This document shows, one piece after another, positions 7,950 through 16,125 of a stretch of 64,000 bases of DNA. The DNA comes from Ferrimonas sp048263965 (GTDB taxonomy: Bacteria; Pseudomonadota; Gammaproteobacteria; Enterobacterales; Shewanellaceae): positions 89,838 to 153,837 of the forward strand of contig NZ_JBLXDO010000009.1 in the NCBI RefSeq assembly GCF_048263965.1. The letters run 5' to 3'. Under the pieces are notes generated by a model. It saw only the letters and a list, made by a program, of their open reading frames with translations, was not told the origin of the DNA and did not search any database. A program made the position numbers and the translations under genes. Numbering within the stretch: position 1 is the stretch's first letter; each line of letters begins with the position of its first letter.

Positions 7950-9035
7950 TCATGCGCTTGCAAACTGCAACAGTCGCAAAAGCTGATTGCCACGATCTTT
8001 CCACCCCTGCCCAACAACCGACCTGCGCTGATCCAGGCGCGAGGCCGGATGATTAAGCCGCTTCAGCACCTGTTCCATAAACGCCTCCCGGCCAGAGGTC
8101 ACATCCACACCAGCCTGCTCGATGGCGGCGTCAAACCGGGTGGAGACCACGCTGCATCCTGCAGCCAGGTACTCTCTCATCTTCAAGGGATTGCAGGCTG
8201 TGATCTGGGGGCAGTCCCTGAAAGGCAGCAGGGCAACATCGAAGTGCTGTGCGTAGGCTGCGAGCTGATCGTGACACCTGGGCCCCAGCCAATGAACGTT
8301 CGTTTTCTCTAGCAAGGCCTCAGGACACGCCAGATTAGGACCGATGAGCACCAGGTTGCACTCTGGCATCCGATCCGCCAGATCTGCCAGCAGTGGGTAA
8401 TCCAGCCAGGGGGCCAGGGCCCCATAGAACCCCAATACCGGCCCGTCAGGCAGGTCCAAAGGGCGCGGCCGGGGGTGGGAAAAATGGGTCAGGTCCACCC
8501 CATGGGGCAGCACATGGCAGGTCTTACAGCCCAGTTTCTGCTGCAGAGCCTCGGAGGCACAGCACACCAGATGGGCTTTATTCAGCAGTCGTCGCTCCAG
8601 CGGCGCGACTTTTTCATGATCGACGCCGGACAACGCATCAAAGTCATCCCCGCAGTAGTAGATCACCTGACTGCCCGGAAACAGGTCCAGGTACTCAACG
8701 GCACTGGGCAGGGCACACCAGACGTAGTCAAACGGACCCAGTTCCGACAGCTGAGCCTTAAGCAGAGAGCGGTTGAGGGTTTGTAACCAGGGGTGCGTAG
8801 CCAGAGGCCACAACTTGGGCGCTACCACAGTAAATGGCGCCCTCTCCCCCTTCTGGCGACCTGTAGCCACCCCTTTTTTCAGCAAGCGCCCCAGGTCACT
8901 CATTCCCGGCTGGCGCAGCCCAATGGAGTTGACCCAGGTGATCTCCACCTGGTCACGGATGGCCAGAGCCAGATGTTGGCTGCTGGAGGGGTGGCGCCCC
9001 CAGTCCTCGCCAAATATCAGCATCTTTAGTTTCAT
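7950..9035 (-). CDS. SypN-like glycosyltransferase
   Basis: 361 residues, GT-B fold (GT4-like). It starts MKLKMLIFGEDWG, has the VLPHGVDLTHFSHP hinge motif near the middle, and GFYGALAPWLDYPLL and NPLKMREYLAAGCSVVSTRF in the C-terminal domain, typical of family 4 enzymes that recognise nucleotide sugars. It is expected to be cytoplasmic and to add one sugar of the repeat unit. AGGAGG precedes the ATG at 9035, which overlaps the acetyltransferase stop by 4 bp. Its 3' end carries the proposed activator site for the next promoter. Place and family equal sypN. Confidence 0.85.
   Translation of the reverse strand: MKLKMLIFGEDWGRHPSSSQHLALAIRDQVEITWVNSIGLRQPGMSDLGRLLKKGVATGRQKGERAPFTVVAPKLWPLATHPWLQTLNRSLLKAQLSELGPFDYVWCALPSAVEYLDLFPGSQVIYYCGDDFDALSGVDHEKVAPLERRLLNKAHLVCCASEALQQKLGCKTCHVLPHGVDLTHFSHPRPRPLDLPDGPVLGFYGALAPWLDYPLLADLADRMPECNLVLIGPNLACPEALLEKTNVHWLGPRCHDQLAAYAQHFDVALLPFRDCPQITACNPLKMREYLAAGCSVVSTRFDAAIEQAGVDVTSGREAFMEQVLKRLNHPASRLDQRRSVVGQGWKDRGNQLLRLLQFASA
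7952..7981. promoter_or_regulatory. Putative upstream activator site of the lipoprotein-sypO promoter
   Basis: ATGCGCTTGCAA (7952-7963), then CTGCAACAG and CGCAAAAG, lie about 48 bp upstream of the -24 element and overlap the stop codon of the upstream glycosyltransferase gene. The ATGCG...TTGCAA order repeats that at 3115-3127 before sypA at nearly the same distance. Activator binding is inferred only from this match. Confidence 0.4.
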
Positions 9036-9700
9036 GATGCCTCCTGCAGCTGACGAATGACCCGTGCAGGATTGCCCCCGGCCAACACCCCCTCCGGTAG
9101 GTCTCGAGTCACGACGGCGCCAGCTGCCACCACGGTGCCACGGCCAATGGTCACGCCAGCCATCACCATGACCCCTGTACCCAGCCAGACATCCCGCTCC
9201 AGCACTATGGCCCTCGCCTGCTCCGGACGCTCCGCCTCCCCGGCCGCCCGGGCTTCCGCCTCCAGAGGATGCCCCGGATAGCCTGCCAGTAAGACCCTGG
9301 GCGCCAACCTAACGTTGTCCCCAAGAACCACGTGGGTACCGCAGGCGATGGTGTTCTGCCAGCCGATGTCCACGTTATCTCCCACTCTCAGGGTCGAACC
9401 GGGACGGCCACACAGGGTGGAAACACCGCTGACCCGACATCCCCTTCCCAGCTCAACCGTGACAGGGCCCAGTATCTGCGGTTGACCCGAGTAGAGAAAC
9501 ACCCCCTCTCCGCCCCTGATTTTGGCTCTGAACAGTGGGGTCCACAGCATGATACGCCCCATTTCGCTACATATGGTGCCCGCCATGGCCAGCAGCCAGC
9601 CAAGGGGGCGGTAGACCAGGGTCAGGGGTGGCATCTGAATGCCCCGGAGTCTGTGATACCAGGGGCGCAGTTTTTGTTTAAGCGCAGGGGTAAGAAACAT
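9032..9700 (-). CDS. SypM-like hexapeptide-repeat acetyltransferase
   Basis: 222 residues with a left-handed beta-helix. Irregular hexapeptide repeats run from about residue 75 to the end (VELGRGCRVSG, VGDNVDIG, LGDNVRLAPRV, VWLGTGVMVMAGVTIGRG, VVAAGAVVTRDLP). It ends with the usual LAGGNPARVIR. The N-terminal 70 residues are basic and hydrophobic. The enzyme probably transfers an acetyl group from acetyl-CoA to a sugar of the polymer or its precursor. AAGGAGG lies 5 nt before the ATG. It overlaps the ligase gene (23 bp) and the next glycosyltransferase (4 bp). The position equals sypM. Confidence 0.87.
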   Translation of the reverse strand: MFLTPALKQKLRPWYHRLRGIQMPPLTLVYRPLGWLLAMAGTICSEMGRIMLWTPLFRAKIRGGEGVFLYSGQPQILGPVTVELGRGCRVSGVSTLCGRPGSTLRVGDNVDIGWQNTIACGTHVVLGDNVRLAPRVLLAGYPGHPLEAEARAAGEAERPEQARAIVLERDVWLGTGVMVMAGVTIGRGTVVAAGAVVTRDLPEGVLAGGNPARVIRQLQEAS

Positions 9701-11033
9701 GGTTTCCTCCTTGGAAAGGTTCAGGAACGCTCAGGTAGATTCGACAGCCGGCCCACACCAGGGCCGCCATGACATACAGCGGCCAGGTAAAGGCCTGGGT
9801 GAGAAAGGTGGCACTGACGGCAAAACCGATAAGCCCTGAGTAGAGCGCCGAAGCCCAGCTGAGGGCATCCGCGTCCTCCCCTTCTGCCAGCGCCCGGCGA
9901 AGACGCCGGGCGCGTTGTATCAGCCCCAACACAAAGCCGACAAACAGCAGTAGCCCCAGGATCCCGGCCTCTGCCAGCACCTGAAACCAGCTGCTGTGCA
10001 CCGCGTGGTTACGGCCGTCCCAATGGGGAGAGTGAAAAAAATAGTTGGAGTAGAAGTTATCCAGACCCACACCAAACAGCGGGTGCGACAACCCCATGGA
10101 GATGGCCGCCTGCCAGGCATAGAGTCTCCCCATGGCAGACTCATCAATGCCGCTCTCTGCCGCCCCCCCGCTCTGGCGCTCACTGATGCCAGCCAGGCTC
10201 ATCAACACCACCAGCGCCAAAGGAGCCAGTAACCAGACCCACCTGGGCAGGCGATAACGAAGCAGCATGCTGCAGCCGGTGATGGCGCAAAGCCCCAGCA
10301 GGCCACCACGGCTCTGGGTAGCCAACAGCGCAAACACCAGAGCCGTCAGGGTAAGGATTGCCGGCCACCGACCCGGTAAGGGTGCCAGCGCACGGTTAAG
10401 GGCAAAGCTCATGGGCAGCAGCAAAACCAGGGCCAGATCATTGGGATCCCCCAGCATGGAGCCCCAACTGCGGCCAATGGTGACCCGGGTGCCCTCGACC
10501 ACCTCCAACCCGTGAGCGCTGTTGTACAGCGCCATTGAGGCCACCAGGGCGCCCGAGGCGATGATCAGCCATCCGGCCATAGCCAGCTGTCTGCGATCCT
10601 TCAGCAGCCAGGAGATCGCCAGGCACATCACTACCACCTTGACCCAGTTTCCGCTCCAGTAGCCGAAGGCCAGACCAAAGTTGGTCGCCAACAGCATACC
10701 GGCGGTGGTCACCGCAAACAGTCCGAGCAGAAACCAGGCCTCCGAGTACAGCTGCATTTTGGCGGACTTAACCACCACCAACTGCCAGATCAGCACCCCA
10801 AGGGAGGCCATCGCCAACAGTTGAGGCAGCCGAAGTGACACCAGCCTGGGGTCCAGCTCATGAAGGCGGAAGGTAGACAGCAATACAAAGGCCAGGCAGA
10901 AGATCACCGGGACGCGGGCCATCACCAGCATCCCGAAGGCCGCAGCCCAGCCCAGTGCCAGAATCAGCGGTTCCGCCACGGCCAGCAGAGACAGGGGAAC
11001 GGCGCAGGCCAGGGCGAGAAGGGCACGGTTCAT
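9678..11033 (-). CDS. SypL-like O-antigen ligase/polymerase family membrane protein
   Basis: 451 residues from the ATG at 11033, which overlaps the flippase stop (ATGA); the longer frame to 11123 is rejected. About ten to twelve membrane helices are apparent. A large periplasmic loop carries the Wzy/WaaL signature region (LSHPLFGVGLDNF, then HAVHSSWFQVLAEAGILGLLLF), including the conserved His and the E-x-G-I-x-G segment. The protein should polymerise repeat units or ligate polymer at the periplasmic face of the inner membrane. Its place between flippase and acetyltransferase genes equals sypL. Which of the two reactions it performs cannot be read from sequence. Confidence 0.87.
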   Translation of the reverse strand: MNRALLALACAVPLSLLAVAEPLILALGWAAAFGMLVMARVPVIFCLAFVLLSTFRLHELDPRLVSLRLPQLLAMASLGVLIWQLVVVKSAKMQLYSEAWFLLGLFAVTTAGMLLATNFGLAFGYWSGNWVKVVVMCLAISWLLKDRRQLAMAGWLIIASGALVASMALYNSAHGLEVVEGTRVTIGRSWGSMLGDPNDLALVLLLPMSFALNRALAPLPGRWPAILTLTALVFALLATQSRGGLLGLCAITGCSMLLRYRLPRWVWLLAPLALVVLMSLAGISERQSGGAAESGIDESAMGRLYAWQAAISMGLSHPLFGVGLDNFYSNYFFHSPHWDGRNHAVHSSWFQVLAEAGILGLLLFVGFVLGLIQRARRLRRALAEGEDADALSWASALYSGLIGFAVSATFLTQAFTWPLYVMAALVWAGCRIYLSVPEPFQGGNHVSYPCA

Positions 11034-12379
11034 TTTACCCCTCCCATAAAGGCGAGTACCCCCTGGCCTCTGGGTCGCCGGATAAGAATCAACAGGCAAA
11101 GGGACACTGCCAGCCCCAACCACAAGGGGGACACCATCAGCCCGGCCATAAGGGGCAACAGAGTCACCAACAACCAGGGGTAGGCGTAAGGCAGGTTCAA
11201 GAGGTACTGGCTAATGAGCAGGGTCATCAAAAACTTGGCGACCATCAGTCCCGCAAGCAGCCAAACCAACCCCTGGGCGCCCCAGGGCTGAATCACAAAG
11301 GGGATCAGCGCCAGCGCTGGCACCACCAGCACCAGATTCAGACACAGTGGTAGATTACCCGTACTTCGGTGGTACAACCCCAGGTTCATCATCGCGGATA
11401 ACTGACGGAACAGCGTCGCAGCCAACAACCAGGGCAGGAACTCGATGGCCCAGTGAAATTGAGGTTCAAACAGGAGCCTAACCAGGGAGGGCAAAACCAG
11501 GGCGGCCAGGGCTATCATCAACATCAGCGCCACACAGGCCAGATCCACCCGGCGGGCAATCTCATCGAACCCCTTCTGACTGGCCAGCACGTGCCGCTTG
11601 GGACCCCACCAGAGCATAAAGGGCTCCATGGCATAGGCAGGCAACAGGCTCAGCTGACCAATGAGCGCATAGGCCCCCAGCTCTTCGAGGGAGAGCACTT
11701 GCGCCAACCAGGGGCGTTCGTACCCGTTGAGGACGAAGGTGGCCGCCAGTGACAACGCCAGGGGCAGGCTGTAGGCCAGAATGGGGCCTACCCGGCGTAG
11801 GGGTCGCAACACCAGGCGGCACCAGAAGCTGCCCGCCTCCACTCCCAGGGCGAGGATGGTCGCCAGAGCACCGGCGGCCATCATGCCACCTGGCCCCAAA
11901 TCAGCGCCAAGGGCGAACAGAGTCAGAGTCAGGTGACAGCCTGAATGTAAGGCGACCAGGGCCAGATAGCGGCCTGATCGATTGGCCACCCTCAACAGGA
12001 CCAGACGCAAGCCCATCAGGGCACCCAGGGACAGGTTCACCAGCAGCCACTGCACCCAGCTCCAATGCAGGTTGCCGGGCATTAAAGTGGTCAGGGCCCA
12101 GGCCAGCAACGGGGAAAACAACAGTAGGATCATGGCCCAGCGCGCTCCCACAACGGCGCCCTGATGGCAGTTGGCACGGCGATAGGCATAGCGCTGCATG
12201 TACTCGGGCAGGCCCAGAGCCGCCACTATGCTCCCAAGATTGGCCAGGGCCACCAGCAGCGCCAGCTGGCCATACCCCTGGGCCCCAAGAAAGTGGGCGG
12301 TGATGGGAATCAGCACCAGCCCCACAGCCTTCTGGCTGATGCCGGCAATGGCGTAATGGCCAACGGCGCGCCCCAGCAT
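11030..12379 (-). CDS. SypK-like Wzx-type oligosaccharide flippase
   Basis: 449 residues from the ATG at 12379 (a GTG one codon earlier is possible). It is hydrophobic throughout, with 12-14 predicted membrane helices and the MOP/MATE-like pattern of polysaccharide flippases; the N-terminal segment AVGHYAIAGISQKAVGLVLIP matches the usual first helix. It should move the undecaprenyl-linked repeat unit across the inner membrane. The start overlaps the glycosyltransferase stop (TGATG), showing coupling. The position equals sypK. Confidence 0.87.
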   Translation of the reverse strand: MLGRAVGHYAIAGISQKAVGLVLIPITAHFLGAQGYGQLALLVALANLGSIVAALGLPEYMQRYAYRRANCHQGAVVGARWAMILLLFSPLLAWALTTLMPGNLHWSWVQWLLVNLSLGALMGLRLVLLRVANRSGRYLALVALHSGCHLTLTLFALGADLGPGGMMAAGALATILALGVEAGSFWCRLVLRPLRRVGPILAYSLPLALSLAATFVLNGYERPWLAQVLSLEELGAYALIGQLSLLPAYAMEPFMLWWGPKRHVLASQKGFDEIARRVDLACVALMLMIALAALVLPSLVRLLFEPQFHWAIEFLPWLLAATLFRQLSAMMNLGLYHRSTGNLPLCLNLVLVVPALALIPFVIQPWGAQGLVWLLAGLMVAKFLMTLLISQYLLNLPYAYPWLLVTLLPLMAGLMVSPLWLGLAVSLCLLILIRRPRGQGVLAFMGGVK

Positions 12380-13524
12380 CACAGCGCCTCAACCAGGGAG
12401 GAGAGCCGGCGTGCCTGCAGTCTCAGTTCATAGTGACGCCTGACCCGCTCACGCCCCTTCAGCCCCAGTTTCAGGCGCCGACCTTCCGACAGGTTCATAA
12501 GACTTCGAATCGCCCGTTTCAGTGCCTGAGGATCATCGGGACGCACCCGAAACCCGGTGCGGGATGAAACCAACTCCTTAAGCCCCATCAGACTGGATGC
12601 GATTACTGGCAGCCCCATGGCCATCGCCTCCTTACAGATGAGCGGACCGGTATCCCTGTCGCCATCTTTAGCGACCCGGTAAGGCGCCACCATCGCCAGA
12701 TAGTGACCGCCTTCACTGGCCAGCCAGCTCTGTGGGCGCGCCCCCAGGAATCGCACCCCGGTCAGCCCCATGGCCCTGGCCAGAGCCTGCCACTGCGCCT
12801 TGAGGGGGCCCTCCCCGACCACATCCAGCTCCAGATCCGGATCGCCAATCAGTGCCATGGCCATCAACAGGGTATCCAGGCCCTTCTTCTCCACCAGCCG
12901 TCCCACGAACAGCAAGCGCTTGCGCTGCTTGCCAAGCTGAAGGCAGCCGAACTTCCGGGTATCGATACCGCAAGGCACCAGGGCAGTGATGCCGTTACAG
13001 TGCGGAGAGAACATCTCACGCATCTCCCGGCACACGGCTATGGAGAGATCACTGTGGCGAAGCTTCAGTTCCAGGTCCGCAGGAGCCCGATAGACATCGG
13101 CGCCATGACCCACAAAGGAGACGGTCACACCCAAAAGCCGGGCTGCAACTATGGCGGCAGCGGCACTGTGCTGGGCGAAATGAGCATGGATATGATCACA
13201 ACCTTTTGCCTGAGCAGCGATACGCGCCCCCAACAGCAACAAACTCCGCATGCTGAAACCCTGTTGTTTGGCGAGAAACTGCCACAGTTTTGGCTTGAGA
13301 GGTGCCTTGACCAGCACCGACATCAAAGAAAGCGAGTCGGTGCTCCAGGGGGTGACCAGGTGGCGCATCCAGTGGCGATGCAAATCATTGTCCACCTGGG
13401 GGCAGGTTTCCAGAGCGATGGGCAGGATCCTGTGCCCCAGCTCAGCCATGGCGGTCATCTCATTGACCACGAAGGTTTCCGATAACACGGGAAAGCTGGG
13501 AATGACGTAGGCGATGCTTTTCAT
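12379..13524 (-). CDS. SypJ-like family 4 glycosyltransferase
   Basis: 381 residues from the ATG at 13524, chosen because GGAG lies 6 nt upstream and the protein then begins MKSIAYVIPSFPVLSETFVV, the usual colanic-acid-type GT4 start. Middle motifs include HAHFAQHSAAAA and SFVGHGADVYR; the C-terminal domain has LLFVGRLVEKKGLDTLLMA and EAMAMGLPVIAS. It is a cytoplasmic enzyme that adds a sugar to the lipid-linked repeat. It is the first gene of the J-K-L-M-N run and ends in a 3-bp overlap with the flippase gene. I see no sigma-54 element in the 250 bp before it. Confidence 0.86.
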   Translation of the reverse strand: MKSIAYVIPSFPVLSETFVVNEMTAMAELGHRILPIALETCPQVDNDLHRHWMRHLVTPWSTDSLSLMSVLVKAPLKPKLWQFLAKQQGFSMRSLLLLGARIAAQAKGCDHIHAHFAQHSAAAAIVAARLLGVTVSFVGHGADVYRAPADLELKLRHSDLSIAVCREMREMFSPHCNGITALVPCGIDTRKFGCLQLGKQRKRLLFVGRLVEKKGLDTLLMAMALIGDPDLELDVVGEGPLKAQWQALARAMGLTGVRFLGARPQSWLASEGGHYLAMVAPYRVAKDGDRDTGPLICKEAMAMGLPVIASSLMGLKELVSSRTGFRVRPDDPQALKRAIRSLMNLSEGRRLKLGLKGRERVRRHYELRLQARRLSSLVEAL

Positions 13525-13777
13525 GGTCCGCTCCAGGCGGTGTGTGGACAGTAGCCAAACACAAACAAGAAGCGGGCCAATATTTATCATATTGATTTAA
13601 CGATGTTTTACTAAGATACCTCCGGGTTCATTGCATTCTGCAAAAAGCCCTTCCGAATCCGGCCAAGAAAGCGAACTAGACAACGGAGGTCAGTTTTTAT
13701 CTCCATAATTCAGGTGGTTAATCTCTGTGGCATCCATCCTGCAAAGTCAGTGGCACCACCATCCACAGGAGTTGCAA

Positions 13778-14692
13778 ATGGAACCCAGTATCTGTGTCGT
13801 AATACCCAGTCATAACTGTCTGAATTTTTTACCCCATGCCCTGGCTTCGGTTTGGAAACAATCGTTACCAGCCAGAGAGGTATGGGTGGTAGACGATGGC
13901 TCAGATGATGGCACCACTGAGTGGCTTCAGCGGCAAAAGATGATCCACCCCAGATTGCACAGCATTCGCCTGGAGGGGGTGGGCTGCTCCGCCGCCCGGA
14001 ACGCGGCCATCGCCCTGACCCAGTGCGACTGGGTGGCCTTCCTGGATGCCGATGACACCTGGCGCCCGGACAAGCTGAGGCATCAGTGGCAAGCGTTGGC
14101 AAATCGGCCGAAGGCCTCGATGTGCTTCACCAACTACATGCACATCAGACCCGATGGCGAGGCCATCATCGACTGCTTCAGCTTCTGGCCCGACTTTCGA
14201 CTCTACACGCCGGTCCTGCCCAACTACGTCACCCCGCAACAGTTGCTGGCAGAAAACGTGGTGGGCACCTCCACGGTAATGGCAAGGCGTCAAGCCATCG
14301 AAGCGGTGGGAGGGTTTGACACCCGGTTGGCGTCAGCATCGGATTGGGAACTCTGGCTGAAGATCGCCAAGGCATACCCCACCATCGCCCTGCCCGATTG
14401 TCACTGTGACTACCTGATGCGGCCGGGATCCATGTCCATGGCCAGACTCAAACGACTTAACGCCATGGCGGAGATCCTGAAGCGACACCAGACCGATTTT
14501 GGCAAACACCCCGCAGCCATCCACAGCGCCGTAGCAAGGATCAACCTGGGCTACGCAGAGTGGTATCAGGAGCAGCGGAAGTTTGGTCGGGCGCTGATCT
14601 ATCAGCTCAAGGCGCTTTGGAACCGGTACGACAAGAGGGGGGTAAAACGAGCAGGCCGACTGATGATCCAGATGGTCAGCAGTCGGCCCTGA
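13778..14692 (+). CDS. Family 2 glycosyltransferase, divergent from the syp-like locus
   Basis: 304 residues from the ATG at 13778, preceded by AGGAG 6 nt away; a start at 13727 lacks such a site. GT-A fold: CVVIPSHNCLNFLPHAL at the N-terminus, VVDDGSDDGT, then SAARNAAI and the metal-binding FLDADDTW. The fold ends with SDWELWLKIAKAYP, and the last 60 residues are basic and helical. It is a soluble enzyme for glycan synthesis, likely part of the same polysaccharide pathway (a SypH/I counterpart by position), but it has its own promoter region and is transcribed away from the locus. It converges on the aminotransferase gene with 19 bp between them. Confidence 0.86.
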   Translation: MEPSICVVIPSHNCLNFLPHALASVWKQSLPAREVWVVDDGSDDGTTEWLQRQKMIHPRLHSIRLEGVGCSAARNAAIALTQCDWVAFLDADDTWRPDKLRHQWQALANRPKASMCFTNYMHIRPDGEAIIDCFSFWPDFRLYTPVLPNYVTPQQLLAENVVGTSTVMARRQAIEAVGGFDTRLASASDWELWLKIAKAYPTIALPDCHCDYLMRPGSMSMARLKRLNAMAEILKRHQTDFGKHPAAIHSAVARINLGYAEWYQEQRKFGRALIYQLKALWNRYDKRGVKRAGRLMIQMVSSRP

Positions 14693-14711
14693 TAGAAGGT
14701 CTAACCTGGGG

Positions 14712-15902
14712 TTAGAGCACTGCGGCGATGGCGTCCACCAGATATTGGATGTTTGCCTCGGTCATGCCGGCCACGTTGATGCGGCCTGAACGGACGATGT
14801 AGATGGCATACTCCTCCTTCAGCGCCGCCACCTGATCTGGGTTCAGACCGGAGAAGCTGAACATGCCGTTCTGCTGCTCGATGAAGCTGAAATCGCCTGC
14901 CACGCCCGCCTGCTTCAGGCGAGCCACAAAGTCAGTGCGCATCTCCTTGATGCGCTGACGCATCTGAGCCAGCTCCTCCAGCCACAGCCCCTTGAGCTCT
15001 TCATCCGCCAGGATGGTGGCCACCACCATGGCACCGTGTGCTGGCGGGTTGGAATAGTTGGCTCGAATCACCTTCTTGACCTGAGAAAAGGCGCGGTTGG
15101 CCTCATCGCTGTCGCAGGCCACCAGGGTAAAGGCGCCGGTACGCTCATTGTAGAGGCCGAAGTTCTTGGAGAAGCTGCTGGCCACCAGCAGTTCGGGCAG
15201 GCGGTCGGCAAACAGGCGCAGACCGGTCGCATCCTCTTCCACGTCAGTGGCAAAACCCTGATAGGCGAAATCGAACAGCGGCAGCCAGCCGCGCGCCTTG
15301 GCCACGTCCGCCAGCTCAGCCCACTGAGCCTCTGTGGGGTCGATGCCACTGGGGTTGTGACAACAACCGTGCAGGATCACCAGATCGCCAGCATCGATCC
15401 CTTGCAGATCCGCCTTCATGCCATCGAAGTCCAGGCTCTTGGACTCGGCGTCATAATAGCGGTAATGAGCGACTTCGAAGCCAACCGCTTCAAAGATCTG
15501 TGCGTGGTTGGCCCAGCTGGGGTTGCTGATCCACACCTTGCGCGCTTCCAGGTTGTTCTTGGCAAAATCCGCCGCCACCCTCAGGGCTCCGGTGCCTCCT
15601 GGAGCCTGTGCGGTGCGCGCCCGTTGACCGCTGATGATGGCGCTCTGGGCACCAAACAGCAGGGCCTGAACCGCAGCGGCATACTCAGGCAGACCATCGA
15701 TGGAGAGGTAACTCTTGGTTTTCTGCTGCTCAAGCAGCCTGGCTTCCGCTTTCTTAACGCATTTCAGGACGGGAGTCTGACCTTCAGCGTCCTTGTACAC
15801 ACCGACGCCAAGATTCACCTTATTGGGTCTGGGATCGGTTTTAAAGGCCTCGTTCAGGCCAAGAATGGGGTCGGCAGGGGCTTGGGGGATGTTCTCAAAC
15901 AT
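14712..15902 (-). CDS. aspC: Aspartate/aromatic aminotransferase
   Basis: 396 residues, the full length for the class I aspartate aminotransferase family. It starts MFENIPQAPADPILGLNEAF as in E. coli AspC/TyrB. The PLP lysine lies in SFSKNFGLYNER, the Asp that pairs with the PLP ring in LFDFAYQGF, and a substrate-binding Arg in YIVRSGRINVAG. It interconverts aspartate/oxaloacetate with glutamate/2-oxoglutarate in the cytoplasm and may also accept aromatic substrates; AspC and TyrB cannot be separated by eye. It is transcribed alone, with a strong terminator of the upstream gene before it. Confidence 0.93.
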   Translation of the reverse strand: MFENIPQAPADPILGLNEAFKTDPRPNKVNLGVGVYKDAEGQTPVLKCVKKAEARLLEQQKTKSYLSIDGLPEYAAAVQALLFGAQSAIISGQRARTAQAPGGTGALRVAADFAKNNLEARKVWISNPSWANHAQIFEAVGFEVAHYRYYDAESKSLDFDGMKADLQGIDAGDLVILHGCCHNPSGIDPTEAQWAELADVAKARGWLPLFDFAYQGFATDVEEDATGLRLFADRLPELLVASSFSKNFGLYNERTGAFTLVACDSDEANRAFSQVKKVIRANYSNPPAHGAMVVATILADEELKGLWLEELAQMRQRIKEMRTDFVARLKQAGVAGDFSFIEQQNGMFSFSGLNPDQVAALKEEYAIYIVRSGRINVAGMTEANIQYLVDAIAAVL

Positions 15903-15987
15903 TATGCAGCTTCTTCGAGGGTGAGTGGTGGCCTAAGTTATATCACCTTACCTGCATTTTTGGCACCATCGTCACCGCCGAAGGGCC

Positions 15988-16021
15988 AAAAAAACAACCC
16001 ATCAAACGGATTTGATGGGTT
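15988..16021 (-). terminator. Intrinsic terminator downstream of pssA
   Basis: 11-bp perfect stem AACCCATCAAA/TTTGATGGGTT (15996-16006 and 16011-16021) with a 4-nt loop. On the minus strand it is followed by GTTTTTTT. It lies about 105 nt after the pssA stop. Confidence 0.88.
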
Positions 16022-16125
16022 ATCTATAACTTTTTGAAATCCTGACCATCTCTGGTCGGAGGAGATCAGGCTCTGTGGAGCGTCACTGACTATTTATGCA
16101 GCTGCATCTGGCTGCTGCAGAAGAG

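Noticed and set aside
13751..13766. TGGCAC upstream of the plus-strand GT2 gene as a third sigma-54 promoter
   Set aside because: At the required N10 spacing after GG the bases are CA rather than GC, and the word lies only about 25 bp before the start codon.
14700..14716. Short hairpin CTAACC/GGTTAG between convergent genes as a terminator
   Set aside because: The stem is 6-7 bp and there is no T tract on either strand; it overlaps the aspC stop.
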